A DNA stretch of 64,000 nt from CAIRDP01 sp037138335 (GTDB lineage Bacteria; Bacteroidota; Bacteroidia; Bacteroidales; FEN-979): assembly GCA_037138335.1 (NCBI GenBank), contig JBAXIO010000015.1:46663-110662 (forward strand), given 5' to 3'. Both the position numbers and the translations under genes were made by a program. Under the pieces are notes generated by a model. That model was not told where the DNA came from. It saw only the letters and a list, made by a program, of their open reading frames with translations, and made no database searches. Of the stretch, positions 43,719 to 52,823 are shown piece after piece; position 1 is the stretch's first letter; each line of letters begins with the position of its first letter.

Positions 43719-44969
43719 TTATTTGACAAGCCTGCTGAGTGTTCCCGTAGCGGAATTGTATTTGGCAACGATCTGCCAGAAATACCCCGAAGGGTTATGG
43801 TTCACGGCCCAGAAGTCATAATTCCCATAAGCCCTGTCGCCGTTAGCATCAAGGGTAGTGTTCCCTGAAGCTCCAAAATAGTTTGATGCTTCCTGCACGA
43901 AGGCGAATTTGAAGGTCTCGATCTCGGGCCGGGAGCCTGTGACGAGATAGGTCTTCAGGCCTACCCAAACGGCATCATAAGCTGTTAATGCGTATACCTC
44001 CGGGTTCCTCCCTATTACAGCACTTATCCTTTCCTGCAATGGCTGCCACTTGCCCCTCGCTTCTTCATCCAGACCGTAAACCGGGCAGGGCAGGAGATGC
44101 GCATAAGCGAATCCGGCTGCCGCGGTATCGGCTATAAGAGAAGCATTTTGCGCAAAAGCGGAACTGCCGTACCATGGTACCTTCTTCAGCTGGGGATAAT
44201 TCCCGGCTATGGAAAGAATGTTGCTTCCCTCCCCGAACGAACAAAGGTAAACCGCTGCCTGGTCCGGATTAATCGGTCCCAGCAGGTTTCCTACCGAAGT
44301 GTTCAGGTGGGCCAGCGTTGCAGAGAAATCGGTAGCCTTGGGATCATACTTCTCGGCCTGGGCAATAGTCCCTCCCTTTGCAGAATAATCACTGGTGGTT
44401 GAACCTAAAAGATCGTTTCCCCAAACATCGTTGCGGATAAGAGGGGCAATGGCCCTGATGCTGTCGGCCAGGAGCATGGTAGTCATAGCCTGGCCCTGGA
44501 TCACGTCGCAGGAAACAAAACGGAAAATATTATCGTCAGGGATGGCCAGGGAAACAGCCACGCTCGACGGGCTTACAATAAGGATCCCGTGCAGATCGGC
44601 AAACGGTTTGATCGCCGCAACCTCAGCGCTGCTGTACGGACCGATTACAAGACGGATGCCCCTGTCGCAAAAGATCCTTAACTGCGTAAGGGCCTCGGCA
44701 GTATCGGTCTTTGTATCGGCATAGATGATGCTTATTCTAACGTTCTTATTGATGGATGACAGCCAGGTGTTGATATCCTGCTGGGCAAATCCTATCGAAA
44801 CCTGGGAGCTCTGTCCACTGGAAGCTCCGGAGCCTGTGAGTGAAAGAAGGGCGCCGACGGGGATGGTGGTTATCTCCGGAGGCTGATATCCGCAGTCATC
44901 GCACTTTGTACATGAAGTGATAAAGATGATCAACAGTATGATAGTGATGATGTATCTGAGCTTTTTCAT
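43719..44969 (-). CDS. ABC-type branched-chain-amino-acid-like substrate-binding lipoprotein, orphan
   Basis: A 416-aa type I periplasmic binding protein (LivJ-like). The signal ends IIFITSC (lipobox); a second CxxC (CTKCDDC) follows directly. Landmarks are VGALLSLTGSGASSGQSS, LVIGPYSSAEVAAIKPFAD, and VSPSSVAVSL. No ABC permease or ATPase lies nearby, so it may be a sensor or partner of a distant importer. TAAGTTTG at 45030-45023 fits the -7 promoter element. Confidence 0.88.
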   Translation of the reverse strand: MKKLRYIITIILLIIFITSCTKCDDCGYQPPEITTIPVGALLSLTGSGASSGQSSQVSIGFAQQDINTWLSSINKNVRISIIYADTKTDTAEALTQLRIFCDRGIRLVIGPYSSAEVAAIKPFADLHGILIVSPSSVAVSLAIPDDNIFRFVSCDVIQGQAMTTMLLADSIRAIAPLIRNDVWGNDLLGSTTSDYSAKGGTIAQAEKYDPKATDFSATLAHLNTSVGNLLGPINPDQAAVYLCSFGEGSNILSIAGNYPQLKKVPWYGSSAFAQNASLIADTAAAGFAYAHLLPCPVYGLDEEARGKWQPLQERISAVIGRNPEVYALTAYDAVWVGLKTYLVTGSRPEIETFKFAFVQEASNYFGASGNTTLDANGDRAYGNYDFWAVNHNPSGYFWQIVAKYNSATGTLSRLVK

Positions 44970-45119
44970 TGTAAGTGTTTTTCAGAAGTCGATGGAGACT
45001 TATTAAGGGATTCTATTTTTTACAAACTTAACGACTATTGTTCCGGTATTGCACCATAGGATCTAACGAAATCAGGAACAGGCCTGCAAAAAGAATCATG
45101 GGTTTCATATCGCTTTGTT

Positions 45120-46376
45120 TTACTTGCTGTATGGTATTGATGCCGGTGAATCTTTTATGAATACTATATATTGGAAATAATCAGCCGTGTGAAACCCGCT
45201 GTCAATATCGTCAACGTAAAGTCCTGAAGACCTGAAAACCGACCCGGGCCGGTCAATGTTGAACAAAGTATAGCCTGCCCCCGATGCTCCCCTGAGGATG
45301 TGCCTGGGATCATTGTCAAACCTGATGTTTACAAACTCCTTGTCCTTGGGAAAATGAGTATGACCGGTTTCCCTCAACAGCCAGGCGGGCATCGTCCTGC
45401 TGCAGTCGGTATACAACATCATGACGGAGCTGCAGTTTAAAGAGGGAAAATTCTGTTTGATCAGTGAGGCGATCATTTCGCCATGCCGGGAACGTGACAG
45501 GTAACAATGTACAGTTCCGAAATAGGCAAAGATCTTTGCCTTCTTCAGATCGAAGGCCCCCAGCCTTGTTTTAAAATTCTCCAGCATCAGGCTGTCCCTT
45601 GTTTTACCCCAGTTCGCAGATTGTTTAGCCAGATAAAGATAATTTATATTCCTGACAATATATTGAACAGTTGAATATTTATCCTTCAGCATATCCTGGT
45701 ATTTGGCCGGGTAAGCCTCCATATCAGCGGCCAGCTTTTTGTATGGGATTTTATAAGAGCCCTGGCCGGCAAGAAACTGGTTGATGAAATCGGCTGTGTC
45801 TTTCGGCCGCTCGAATTTCATGAATATACTGCGGATGTACTTATCGGTTTCAACACATTGGTGTTCGATGTCGATACTGACAAATTCAATTCTCTGACCG
45901 GGGGGTAACCCCTGGTTGTAACGGTATAATTTCCTGTAAAATTCATAGGCGTCATCATTGCATCCCATGGTCCCTTTGGTTGCAATGAATACGGTCTTGA
46001 GGAAGCCCTCGTCCCCGCTTTCAAAATACCGGTTCAGGTAGTACTCCGAAAAATAACCCGATTCAAGCAGGTAATACCTGAACCCTGTTTTCTCATGGAT
46101 TCGCCGGAACAGTATCCACAAGGCATCATAGGAAAACTGGATAGCATGGGTTTCGCCCACCCAGAAAATATCAGACTTGAAAAATGATGAATCCGCAACA
46201 GCATCCCAGGAGGCTGCTGTATCTTTTATGTCGACTGCATTGTTCTTAAGGTACCGGATGTATTCTTTCTTTGACTGGCCGTTAAGTCCTGCAGCTGGAA
46301 CCGCAGCAATAAAGAGAAAAAGGACCCACAGCCTGAAGTTTATCCTTATCCTGATCACTGGTAATTTCATCCACAT
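45120..46376 (-). CDS. Exported protein, erythromycin-esterase-like (weak call)
   Basis: A 418-aa protein with an N-terminal hydrophobic segment (about 11-33) ending LNGQS. FFKSDIFWVGETHAIQFSYDAL and YLLESGYFSEYYLNRYF recall the erythromycin-esterase/TraB/ChaN-like superfamily, where the Gly-Glu-x-His motif is catalytic. A second His (FGTVHCYLSRSRHGEMIA) fits. The similarity is limited to these motifs. It may cleave an ester or peptide in the envelope. Met3 is an equally good start. Confidence 0.6.
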   Translation of the reverse strand: MWMKLPVIRIRINFRLWVLFLFIAAVPAAGLNGQSKKEYIRYLKNNAVDIKDTAASWDAVADSSFFKSDIFWVGETHAIQFSYDALWILFRRIHEKTGFRYYLLESGYFSEYYLNRYFESGDEGFLKTVFIATKGTMGCNDDAYEFYRKLYRYNQGLPPGQRIEFVSIDIEHQCVETDKYIRSIFMKFERPKDTADFINQFLAGQGSYKIPYKKLAADMEAYPAKYQDMLKDKYSTVQYIVRNINYLYLAKQSANWGKTRDSLMLENFKTRLGAFDLKKAKIFAYFGTVHCYLSRSRHGEMIASLIKQNFPSLNCSSVMMLYTDCSRTMPAWLLRETGHTHFPKDKEFVNIRFDNDPRHILRGASGAGYTLFNIDRPGSVFRSSGLYVDDIDSGFHTADYFQYIVFIKDSPASIPYSK

Positions 46377-46416
46377 AAGTTTTAACCCGGGGCGAATGCA
46401 GCCCGGGCAGCCTAGT

Positions 46417-47052
46417 TTACTTTTTCAGTTCAGCTGCAATGATCCCGGCCATGACTCTGGCCCCGGCTTCATCGGGATGCACCCCGTCGGGAAAGAGTTC
46501 AGGCCTTCCCCTCATGGAGTGGTTGAGGTCGATGAGTGTGAAATCATTGGTTTTTTTCAGTTTTAGAATAATGGGAATGACCCCGTGCACAATGGTTGAA
46601 TCGTCAATGCTCCAGGCCATTTTAAACACCGGAGGAGGCAGGCATACATAGATCCGCGGGCCCGGTTTAAGGGTGCGTATGGTATCGATCATCGCCTGGA
46701 AATCTTTCTCGAACCTTTCGGCATTCCAGTTAAAGTTCTTGGAATCGTTGGTCCCGAGCGCAATCACAATCACATCGGGAACAGAGGTAAGCACATTGTA
46801 AAAATCCTTGCATTTCCAGTAGGGGAGGTCGCTTTGTTTTAACATGGTCGCCCCGCTCCGCCCGCAGTTAATGACATGGTAACCCGGGCCCAGTATCTGC
46901 CCCAGCACCACCGGGTAAGCGGTCCTGCTCTGATCGTTCATCCCTGCGCCTTCGGTAATGCTGTCGCCGACGCAGACAACCCTGGTATCACGTCTGCAGG
47001 AGGGAAAAAACAATCCGCAGACACAAATAAAAAAAAGAAATGCAGTTCTCAT
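46417..47052 (-). CDS. SGNH/GDSL-family hydrolase, lipoprotein
   Basis: A 211-aa hydrolase with lipobox FFPSC. SGNH blocks are complete: VCVGDSITEG (Ser31), GRSGATML, IALGTNDSK and PDGVHPDEAG (Asp/His pair). It probably removes acyl groups from polysaccharide or lipid at the cell envelope. It is 21 bp downstream of the esterase gene at 47074, and both act on esters, so they may work together. Confidence 0.92.
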   Translation of the reverse strand: MRTAFLFFICVCGLFFPSCRRDTRVVCVGDSITEGAGMNDQSRTAYPVVLGQILGPGYHVINCGRSGATMLKQSDLPYWKCKDFYNVLTSVPDVIVIALGTNDSKNFNWNAERFEKDFQAMIDTIRTLKPGPRIYVCLPPPVFKMAWSIDDSTIVHGVIPIILKLKKTNDFTLIDLNHSMRGRPELFPDGVHPDEAGARVMAGIIAAELKK

Positions 47053-47073
47053 CGGATTTGGGTTAATATTAAT

Positions 47074-47895
47074 TTATTTTCCCTTTTCGCTAAAATGCTT
47101 TTTGAAAAACAGCAGCTGGTATTCAACCGCATTGGCCCAGTATTCCCACGTATGCGCCCCGGGCCTTTGAACATAATCATGGGGTATTTTCATCCCCAGG
47201 AGTTTTTTATGCAAAGTTTCATTGACCTGGTAAAAGAAATCATCGGTCCCGCACTCTATCATCAGGGCAACAGGTATAGAGGGGTAATGATCAAACAGGT
47301 TCACCACACTCATATTTTTCCAGTTAAGGCTGTCGGTGACCGGATCTCCTATCCTTTTCGCAATATCCCATTCTTTGGGAAATGGCCTGAGGTCAACGCC
47401 ACCGCTCATTGATCCTGCGACACCAAAAATATCGGAATGTTTCAGCGCCAGGTATAAGGCCCCGTGCCCGCCCATGCTCAAGCCGGTTATGGCCCTGTGA
47501 TTGCGGTCGGGGATGGTCCTGTAATGGCTGTCGATATAATTAACTACTTCCCTGCTGACGTATGTTTCATATTTAAAAGTTGAATCAACGGGGCTGTCAA
47601 AATACCAGCTGCTGAACCCACCGTCGGGGCAAACGATGATCATTTGCATCTCGTCGGCATAGGTTTTAATTTCCGGGACTACTTTTACCCATGTATTGTA
47701 GCAACCGCTGTAACCATGGACCAGGTAAACAACCGGGAAACTCAGCCGGGTGTTTTTATAGGTTTCAGGTGTGATGACAACACATTTTATATCCTTTCTC
47801 ATGCAGGAGCTATAGACTGAGCTGGTGTCGACCGATGCGGCAAAAAGAGTATTGAATGTAAGGCAGGCGGCCAGCAGGAATAAGGTCTTTTTCAT
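47074..47895 (-). CDS. Secreted esterase (PF00756/esterase D-like)
   Basis: A 273-aa exported alpha/beta hydrolase. Signal to about residue 19 (TLFAASVD). VVYLVHGYSGCYNTW is the oxyanion region, ITGLSMGGHGAL holds the nucleophile Ser, and GAHTWEYWANA the catalytic His. It resembles feruloyl/acetyl-xylan esterases and S-formylglutathione hydrolase-like proteins. Single-domain, no carbohydrate-binding module. Confidence 0.93.
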   Translation of the reverse strand: MKKTLFLLAACLTFNTLFAASVDTSSVYSSCMRKDIKCVVITPETYKNTRLSFPVVYLVHGYSGCYNTWVKVVPEIKTYADEMQMIIVCPDGGFSSWYFDSPVDSTFKYETYVSREVVNYIDSHYRTIPDRNHRAITGLSMGGHGALYLALKHSDIFGVAGSMSGGVDLRPFPKEWDIAKRIGDPVTDSLNWKNMSVVNLFDHYPSIPVALMIECGTDDFFYQVNETLHKKLLGMKIPHDYVQRPGAHTWEYWANAVEYQLLFFKKHFSEKGK

Positions 47896-47925
47896 GGTCT
47901 GGTTAAATTCAGGTCGGAATATGAA

Positions 47926-48315
47926 TCAGTCTTTATTAAAGGATTTGATGATCAGGGCTGCAATGAAAGATTCAAGGATACTTAAGGGAACCGCGTATAA
48001 CAGCATGCCATAGGGTAACACTCCCAGGTTCCCGATAACAACCCACATCATAACAAATGCAAAAAACCATGAAAGGAAGGTTGTTTGTACCAGGTTGAAT
48101 TTTTTTGCAATAATAAACACGGCGACAGCAAAGAAAAGTGACCATAACCCCCATACAGCCCCATTGACCGGCTCCGAAGGAAAAGTAAGTCCGATTGTCT
48201 GGTAATGTTGTGTCCAAAATGATTTGACAAAGAATTCATTTCTTAAAAATTCAGAAACGCTGATCCAGACCGTTGCCAAAAGGACCGGGAAGAGGGTTTT
48301 TTTTACAAATTTCAT
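47926..48315 (-). CDS. Small four-helix membrane protein, unknown
   Basis: The ATG at 48315 (MKFVKKTLFPVLL) is the best start; the longer ORF adds a non-hydrophobic leader. The 129-residue product has four hydrophobic segments (about 5-22, 43-62, 72-95, 97-118) joined by short loops and ending in SFNKD. No motif recognised. It lies in a slightly AT-richer stretch than the esterase genes to its left. Confidence 0.65.
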   Translation of the reverse strand: MKFVKKTLFPVLLATVWISVSEFLRNEFFVKSFWTQHYQTIGLTFPSEPVNGAVWGLWSLFFAVAVFIIAKKFNLVQTTFLSWFFAFVMMWVVIGNLGVLPYGMLLYAVPLSILESFIAALIIKSFNKD

Positions 48316-48388
48316 ATTGTATATTTTGTTTGCCGGGTATACAATTGAATTAACAGGATGCAATACGGTATGCCTTCCCTGCTGGTTC

Positions 48389-48925
48389 TTATTTTATTTC
48401 ACTTATTTCTGCATATTTTTGACTGTGAAGCTTGTTTTCATCTCCATCTTCGGCCCGCTCTTCAATAAGTTCCGATACTTCAGCAGTATGAAATGATATA
48501 ACAACCCAGTTTTCATCATTGACAATCCCCTGGTGCCAAACATTGACCGGAATTGAGATCCATCTTTTTTCAAGGTCCCCGTTAAAATCACTGTCGAGTA
48601 AATTTGATTCCCATTTTAAACCAGATTTTGTTTGAAAATCGCCATTGCCCAGGTACGACATCATCCTTTGAATACTGTTTGGATGTCGTTCTGCCCCCGT
48701 GGTTGCATTTTTCCTCAAAATGAAAACCCAGCTGGATTTGATTTCCGGGGGTAATTTCTGTTTATACATAGTTAAAGGGATTGGTTCCCAGGCCATCATT
48801 GCAAGAGGGTCCTTTTGAAGGGTTTGCTCAACCCTTTGAATCAAACCAATCATATGTTGTCTGATGTTGACTTCCTTCACAGCAGTATCAAGCAATTCGA
48901 GCATCATTCTTTCCTTATAATCCAT
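48389..48925 (-). CDS. Cupin-fold protein, unknown (weak)
   Basis: A 178-aa cytoplasmic protein. The middle and C-terminal half carry cupin-like signatures: ERHPNSIQRMMSYLGNGDFQT and WISIPVNVWHQGIVNDENWVVISFHT, i.e. two metal-site-like histidines in beta strands. The N-terminal 40 residues are helical. Metal-binding cannot be proved without structure comparison. No operon partner is apparent. Confidence 0.55.
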   Translation of the reverse strand: MDYKERMMLELLDTAVKEVNIRQHMIGLIQRVEQTLQKDPLAMMAWEPIPLTMYKQKLPPEIKSSWVFILRKNATTGAERHPNSIQRMMSYLGNGDFQTKSGLKWESNLLDSDFNGDLEKRWISIPVNVWHQGIVNDENWVVISFHTAEVSELIEERAEDGDENKLHSQKYAEISEIK

Positions 48926-49014
48926 CGTATTCTCAATTTTCCGGTAACTATTCCACTATGCCCGGCGGGCAAACACAGTAAAGGTAAACTTTTTGCCAAA
49001 CAACACTGATAAGC

Positions 49015-49032
49015 CCGGTAACTATTTACCGG
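49015..49032. repeat. Short inverted repeat between the cupin and T9SS genes
   Basis: CCGGTAA (49015-49021) and TTACCGG (49026-49032) form a stable hairpin. CGTTAGCAGCAGC follows to the right, similar to the end of the palindromes at 61499 and 63493. Confidence 0.55.
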
Positions 49033-49065
49033 CTCGTTAGCAGCAGCTAAATTCATTTTAAGCAA

Positions 49066-49944
49066 TCAGTGATATATTTCGAACTTTTTCCATGCGAAGC
49101 TCTTATCGCCAAGGTATTTAATTAGATAGATGCCGTCAGGAACGGAACGGATATCAATTTTTTCACCTTTGAAATTCGGATTATTATAAAGGACCTGGCC
49201 TGTAAAAGTAAAAATCTGAACTCTTTGACTTGAAGAAAATTTATTTGCGCTGACTAAAATATAATTTGAGGCCGGGTCTGGTGAAACAGAAATTAAATTG
49301 TCATTTTGAACTTCGTTTATTCCTTCCCAATAATCATGAAATAAGAAGTCATCAATGATCCACCCTTCTTTATTAGTTTGAATGTTGTCACTTATAAAAG
49401 TAAACCTGAAAAGTAAGGTGTCGGAATAACACACAGCATAAGTAAGCGGACTCAGCTCCTCTGAATAATGGGTCCAGCTGTTCTTTCTCCCGCTTAAGAC
49501 AGGTTTTTGAGAGAGCCAGTAGAATCCATAAACCGTGTCCTGAGTCATTAAATTAATCCAGCTTGCACCATGATCAATCGAAGCTTCTATCGTTCCATAA
49601 TCAGACAGGGAGTCAGTGTTAATTTTAAAATAGAAGTCCAATAAAAGCGATTCATTCCCGCCCCAGGGCCCCTGCCTTACATGTGTAATGACAAATCTGG
49701 AAGTGTCATTTACAGGATATGGGTTCAAAGTGTCGGTCATGATGGCATGCGTTGGAGAATGCGCACTGTTAAACATTGTTTTATGTGGTATTCCGATCTG
49801 CCAGACGTTGTTGGGATTGGAAGCCGTATCAATAAAAATACGTTCAACCGGCGAGGGATCCTCGAAAGTAATTTCCCATATGAACTGCCCGAATGAAGGC
49901 GACGCCATAATGGCCAGCGGGATCAAAATGAATAACTTTTTCAT
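49066..49944 (-). CDS. T9SS cargo protein (paralog 1)
   Basis: A 292-aa secreted protein. The signal ends SFGQF. A beta-sandwich/jelly-roll-like domain contains SIDHGASWINLM and FRFTFISDNIQTNKEGWIIDDFLFHD, typical of choice-of-anchor modules that bind ligand or carbohydrate. The C-terminal 75 residues (ISVSPDPASNYILVS...YLIKY) form a type A T9SS sorting domain. It shares domain order and many residues with the adjacent gene 49984-50859, so the pair is a tandem duplication. Confidence 0.82.
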   Translation of the reverse strand: MKKLFILIPLAIMASPSFGQFIWEITFEDPSPVERIFIDTASNPNNVWQIGIPHKTMFNSAHSPTHAIMTDTLNPYPVNDTSRFVITHVRQGPWGGNESLLLDFYFKINTDSLSDYGTIEASIDHGASWINLMTQDTVYGFYWLSQKPVLSGRKNSWTHYSEELSPLTYAVCYSDTLLFRFTFISDNIQTNKEGWIIDDFLFHDYWEGINEVQNDNLISVSPDPASNYILVSANKFSSSQRVQIFTFTGQVLYNNPNFKGEKIDIRSVPDGIYLIKYLGDKSFAWKKFEIYH

Positions 49945-49983
49945 GGTTTTATCTTTTTAATACCATTTACAAATGACGATCTG

Positions 49984-50859
49984 TTATTCTTTTATAAACA
50001 TTCTCATATGATATTCGTTCCGGCTAAAAATCTTTATCATATAAATGCCCTTGCAAAGGCTGGAAATATTGATAGGCTCATAGTTTTTATACATCATATG
50101 CTGAAGACATGACTGTCCCAGGATATCATATACCGAAACATCCATCTTTTCTGTAAAATTATTCATTGATACGGTAATAATACCGGAAGCGGGATTTGGA
50201 TAGATATTGATTTCATGTGGTGACCTGGTATCCCTGATGCCTTCGGTATGGTCTATCAGCTGGATGTCATCGAGCATCCACCCATCCTGGTTTGTCTGGA
50301 TGCCGTCACTTATGAATGTGAATCTGTAATAAAGGGTATCAGTCACATAATAACCCGGAATAAATGCAGTAAATTCTTTCCACTGATATATTCTTCCTGT
50401 AAGGACCGGCCGTGGGGTGATCCAGTATCCGTCGGGGATCACTGTGTCGGATAAGGCGTTGAGCCATGTTGTGCCATGATCCAATGAAAACTCTATCCTC
50501 CCGAAATCCCTGAGGGTATCGCTGTCAAACTTATAAACAGCCCCGATCACAGGTGCACACTCACAATAAGCAGGTGGGATAAGTTTAATGATGAAGCTCG
50601 AGGTATTATTAACAGGATATGGTCCGGAAGAGTCGGTGAGTATGGCCTTCGGGGAAGAATAGGCGCTGTCAAACACTGTTTTTGAAGGTATGGATACCTG
50701 CCAGATATTGTTGGAAGAGGGAATGCTGACATTGTAATACGATGCCTCCCAGCATGGGTTATATTCAAAATTGACAGTACAGGTAATGAAAGGATTTTGT
50801 CCTTTTGCAAAATTCGATGTGATTATCACGATTATAAAAACCAGAAATGTTTTTTTCAT
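49984..50859 (-). CDS. T9SS cargo protein (paralog 2)
   Basis: A 291-aa paralog of the neighbour. Shared features are the N-terminal NNIWQVSIPSKTVFDSAYS pattern, FSLDHGTTWLNAL, YYRFTFISDGIQTNQDGWMLDDIQL, and the T9SS sorting tail (INIYPNPASGIITVS...IYMIKIF). Unlike its neighbour it has paired cysteines (ITCTVNFEYNPCWEAS; CECAP). A strong Shine-Dalgarno AAAGGAGGGGAAA precedes the ATG. Confidence 0.82.
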   Translation of the reverse strand: MKKTFLVFIIVIITSNFAKGQNPFITCTVNFEYNPCWEASYYNVSIPSSNNIWQVSIPSKTVFDSAYSSPKAILTDSSGPYPVNNTSSFIIKLIPPAYCECAPVIGAVYKFDSDTLRDFGRIEFSLDHGTTWLNALSDTVIPDGYWITPRPVLTGRIYQWKEFTAFIPGYYVTDTLYYRFTFISDGIQTNQDGWMLDDIQLIDHTEGIRDTRSPHEINIYPNPASGIITVSMNNFTEKMDVSVYDILGQSCLQHMMYKNYEPINISSLCKGIYMIKIFSRNEYHMRMFIKE

Positions 50860-51000
50860 TTTCCCCTCCTTTTTACCGGTGGTTATCGCTTTAAAACTCT
50901 ACCGAAAGTATTTTAAAACTGCAAGAAGTAAAGGCAACGCCATTGTAAAGTAACAATAAATCAGCATTAAAGTCATTTACTGCATGTTTCACTCAGGCAA

Positions 51001-51444
51001 TCATTTTGTTAATAAATCTTCAATAATCCTGATCGAATCAGCTATGCATTTCTCACAAATTATTTCATTAAGCTTATTTTCCTGAAAAAACTGTTGTCCT
51101 TCTAGGGTCTTTAAATCACATTTTAACAATGACTTACAGTCCAATACCCCATGGATTGATTTAAATCTGCTGCTAAATTTCTGAATCATGGAATAGGTTT
51201 CATCTTTTTTGTCCTTGTTATCTGCATACTTTTCAGAATTATAAATGCCTAGAACCATAAATGATCCGGTAACGGCTCCGCATGTTTCCTGGAGCCTTCC
51301 CATTCCGCCGCCAAATCCACATGAAATGCTTAAAGCTAAGTTATTGTCAAAATTTAAATCATCTGAGTAAGACTTTAATACAGCCTGGGCACAATTTAAT
51401 CCTGATTTGAAATAGACAATCGCTTGATTTATTTTTAATTCCAT
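51001..51444 (-). CDS. C_GCAxxG_C_C family redox-type protein
   Basis: A 147-aa cytoplasmic protein of the PF09719 type. The cysteines fit the family: NCAQAVL near residue 18, SCGFGGGMGRLQETCGAVTG (about 41-60), C-x-x-L-L-x-C (CKSLLKC) and CEKC at the end. The family is thought to bind metal or do redox chemistry; members often accompany selenium, arsenic or electron-transfer genes, but no such gene is next to it here. Function unproven. Confidence 0.85.
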   Translation of the reverse strand: MELKINQAIVYFKSGLNCAQAVLKSYSDDLNFDNNLALSISCGFGGGMGRLQETCGAVTGSFMVLGIYNSEKYADNKDKKDETYSMIQKFSSRFKSIHGVLDCKSLLKCDLKTLEGQQFFQENKLNEIICEKCIADSIRIIEDLLTK

Positions 51445-51491
51445 CTTTCCTGGCTTTTCTTTTAAACATTCTTATAAAATCCTTTTTGAAT

Positions 51492-51869
51492 TTATTCTTT
51501 CAGTCCTTTACTAAATTCAATCAGTTCGATCGGCGCCCCGTTATGTTCTATCATTACAACCCTGACCCCTTCACTTGGTGAATTCGTTTCGGTAATTATA
51601 TTGAATTTGTGTTTTTTCAGCTCCATATCTATATCGTCTACTTCAAAAGCAATGTGGGGTACATTTTTTATCAACTCAGGGACCTTGCTATCCTCTTCAA
51701 ATCTCATCCATTCTATTCCATAGGGGCTTTCCTCAAATCCAGCTAAAGCTATTTTGAACTCCGCCAGGTATTTTTCATTGTTAATATTTTCTTTTGTTGG
51801 TATCCCCATATGATGATATTTCCATCCCCATTGCCCTGTTGCCAGTGGTTGTTCATTATCTCTCCTCAT
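51492..51869 (-). CDS. VOC (glyoxalase/bleomycin-resistance-like) family protein
   Basis: A 125-aa cytoplasmic protein with two beta-alpha-beta-beta-beta units. Marks are HHMGIPT at the start, VPHIAFEVDDIDMELK in the middle and APIELIEF at the end. The four-ligand metal pattern (His at the first strand, Glu at the last) is plausible. It may be an isomerase, lyase or antibiotic-binding protein. Its ATG overlaps the stop of a small upstream lipoprotein. Confidence 0.75.
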   Translation of the reverse strand: MRRDNEQPLATGQWGWKYHHMGIPTKENINNEKYLAEFKIALAGFEESPYGIEWMRFEEDSKVPELIKNVPHIAFEVDDIDMELKKHKFNIITETNSPSEGVRVVMIEHNGAPIELIEFSKGLKE

Positions 51870-52006
51870 AATTTTAATGTTGGCGTTCGATAGGTTCCAA
51901 TTACGCTATCTCGTTCATTTTTTAAATAATATACTGAATCAGATCCGGATTTATTTTCACAGGCGGAAAATCCAAGGATACAAATAAATAAAACAACCTT
52001 TTTCAT
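51866..52006 (-). CDS. Very short lipoprotein
   Basis: A 46-aa ORF starting MKKVVLFICILGFSAC, a perfect lipobox with Cys16, followed by a 30-residue charged tail. Its stop overlaps the ATG of the VOC gene (ATGA), which supports translation coupling. It could also be a truncated larger lipoprotein. Low recognition. Confidence 0.45.
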   Translation of the reverse strand: MKKVVLFICILGFSACENKSGSDSVYYLKNERDSVIGTYRTPTLKL

Positions 52007-52049
52007 AACGAAAGTATTGCTCCTTGTAGTAACGGTTTATGAACGGCAG

Positions 52050-52823
52050 TTATATTTTCTTCAATAATGTGTTTCGGTTAATTGATAATGTTTGTCCTTG
52101 TTTCCTTTTATATAAAATCGTTAGAATAATTGCAACTGCAATTGTCAATCCTCTAAAGATATTAGAGTTTATATTCCCTAAAGCATTGTCACTAATATTG
52201 AATAAAATCCAGGATAAGTTCATCAGGGTGTGCATAAAAACAGGAACCCATAAGTTGTAATCCCATTCAACAAAAAGCCAGGCAAAGAATATCGCCCCCA
52301 TAAATGTAGTAATAAAGATTCCGGTCATTGTGGAAATGTCTCGACTTTGATATAAATGTGCAGCCGCAAATACCAAAGCTCCTATAATGATTGATGGAAG
52401 AAATCCAAGCTTTGTATTCCTGAAAATTTGACCGAATAAGAACCCCCTGAAATAAAGTTCCTCAAAAAATCCGGCGAAAATAGTACCTGCAATCAATTTG
52501 GAGATGATAATTTCCTGGTTGAATTTATAAAAAATATGCCCACCTATAAACATTGGAAGGGTGAATATAATAGCAAGTACAAGTCCTCGCAAGATATTTT
52601 TTGACAGCCCTAAATTATTAAGAATATTATAGTTGTTATTAATAAAGTATGTCCCTATAAATAACGGGACACCAATAAAGATATATGTAATGAAATAGCT
52701 GAAAAGCCTGTAATTAAAGAGCACGTCGATAATTTGCATTATTTTTCCGAAGTTCTCAGATGCTATGTAATACAACAGAAAACAAATTAGCGTAATAAGT
52801 GTGTTTCTAGTCGTTCTGTTCAT
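52050..52823 (-). CDS. CPBP-family intramembrane metalloprotease
   Basis: A 257-aa polytopic protein with the CPBP motifs: EELYFRG (Glu-Glu-x-x-x-Arg, about residue 141), then VFAAAHL and the last helix pair VPVFMHTLMNLSW (H-x-x-x-N). In bacteria such proteins mature or degrade peptides, bacteriocins or membrane partners. About eight hydrophobic helices are visible. Its ATG overlaps the stop of the upstream lipoprotein (52820). Confidence 0.9.
   Translation of the reverse strand: MNRTTRNTLITLICFLLYYIASENFGKIMQIIDVLFNYRLFSYFITYIFIGVPLFIGTYFINNNYNILNNLGLSKNILRGLVLAIIFTLPMFIGGHIFYKFNQEIIISKLIAGTIFAGFFEELYFRGFLFGQIFRNTKLGFLPSIIIGALVFAAAHLYQSRDISTMTGIFITTFMGAIFFAWLFVEWDYNLWVPVFMHTLMNLSWILFNISDNALGNINSNIFRGLTIAVAIILTILYKRKQGQTLSINRNTLLKKI

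Noticed and set aside
45028..45108. 26-codon minus-strand ORF starting MKPMILFAG in the 44970-45119 gap
   Set aside because: It looks like half a signal peptide but is too short, has no lipobox and contains the TAAGTTTG promoter element at its end.
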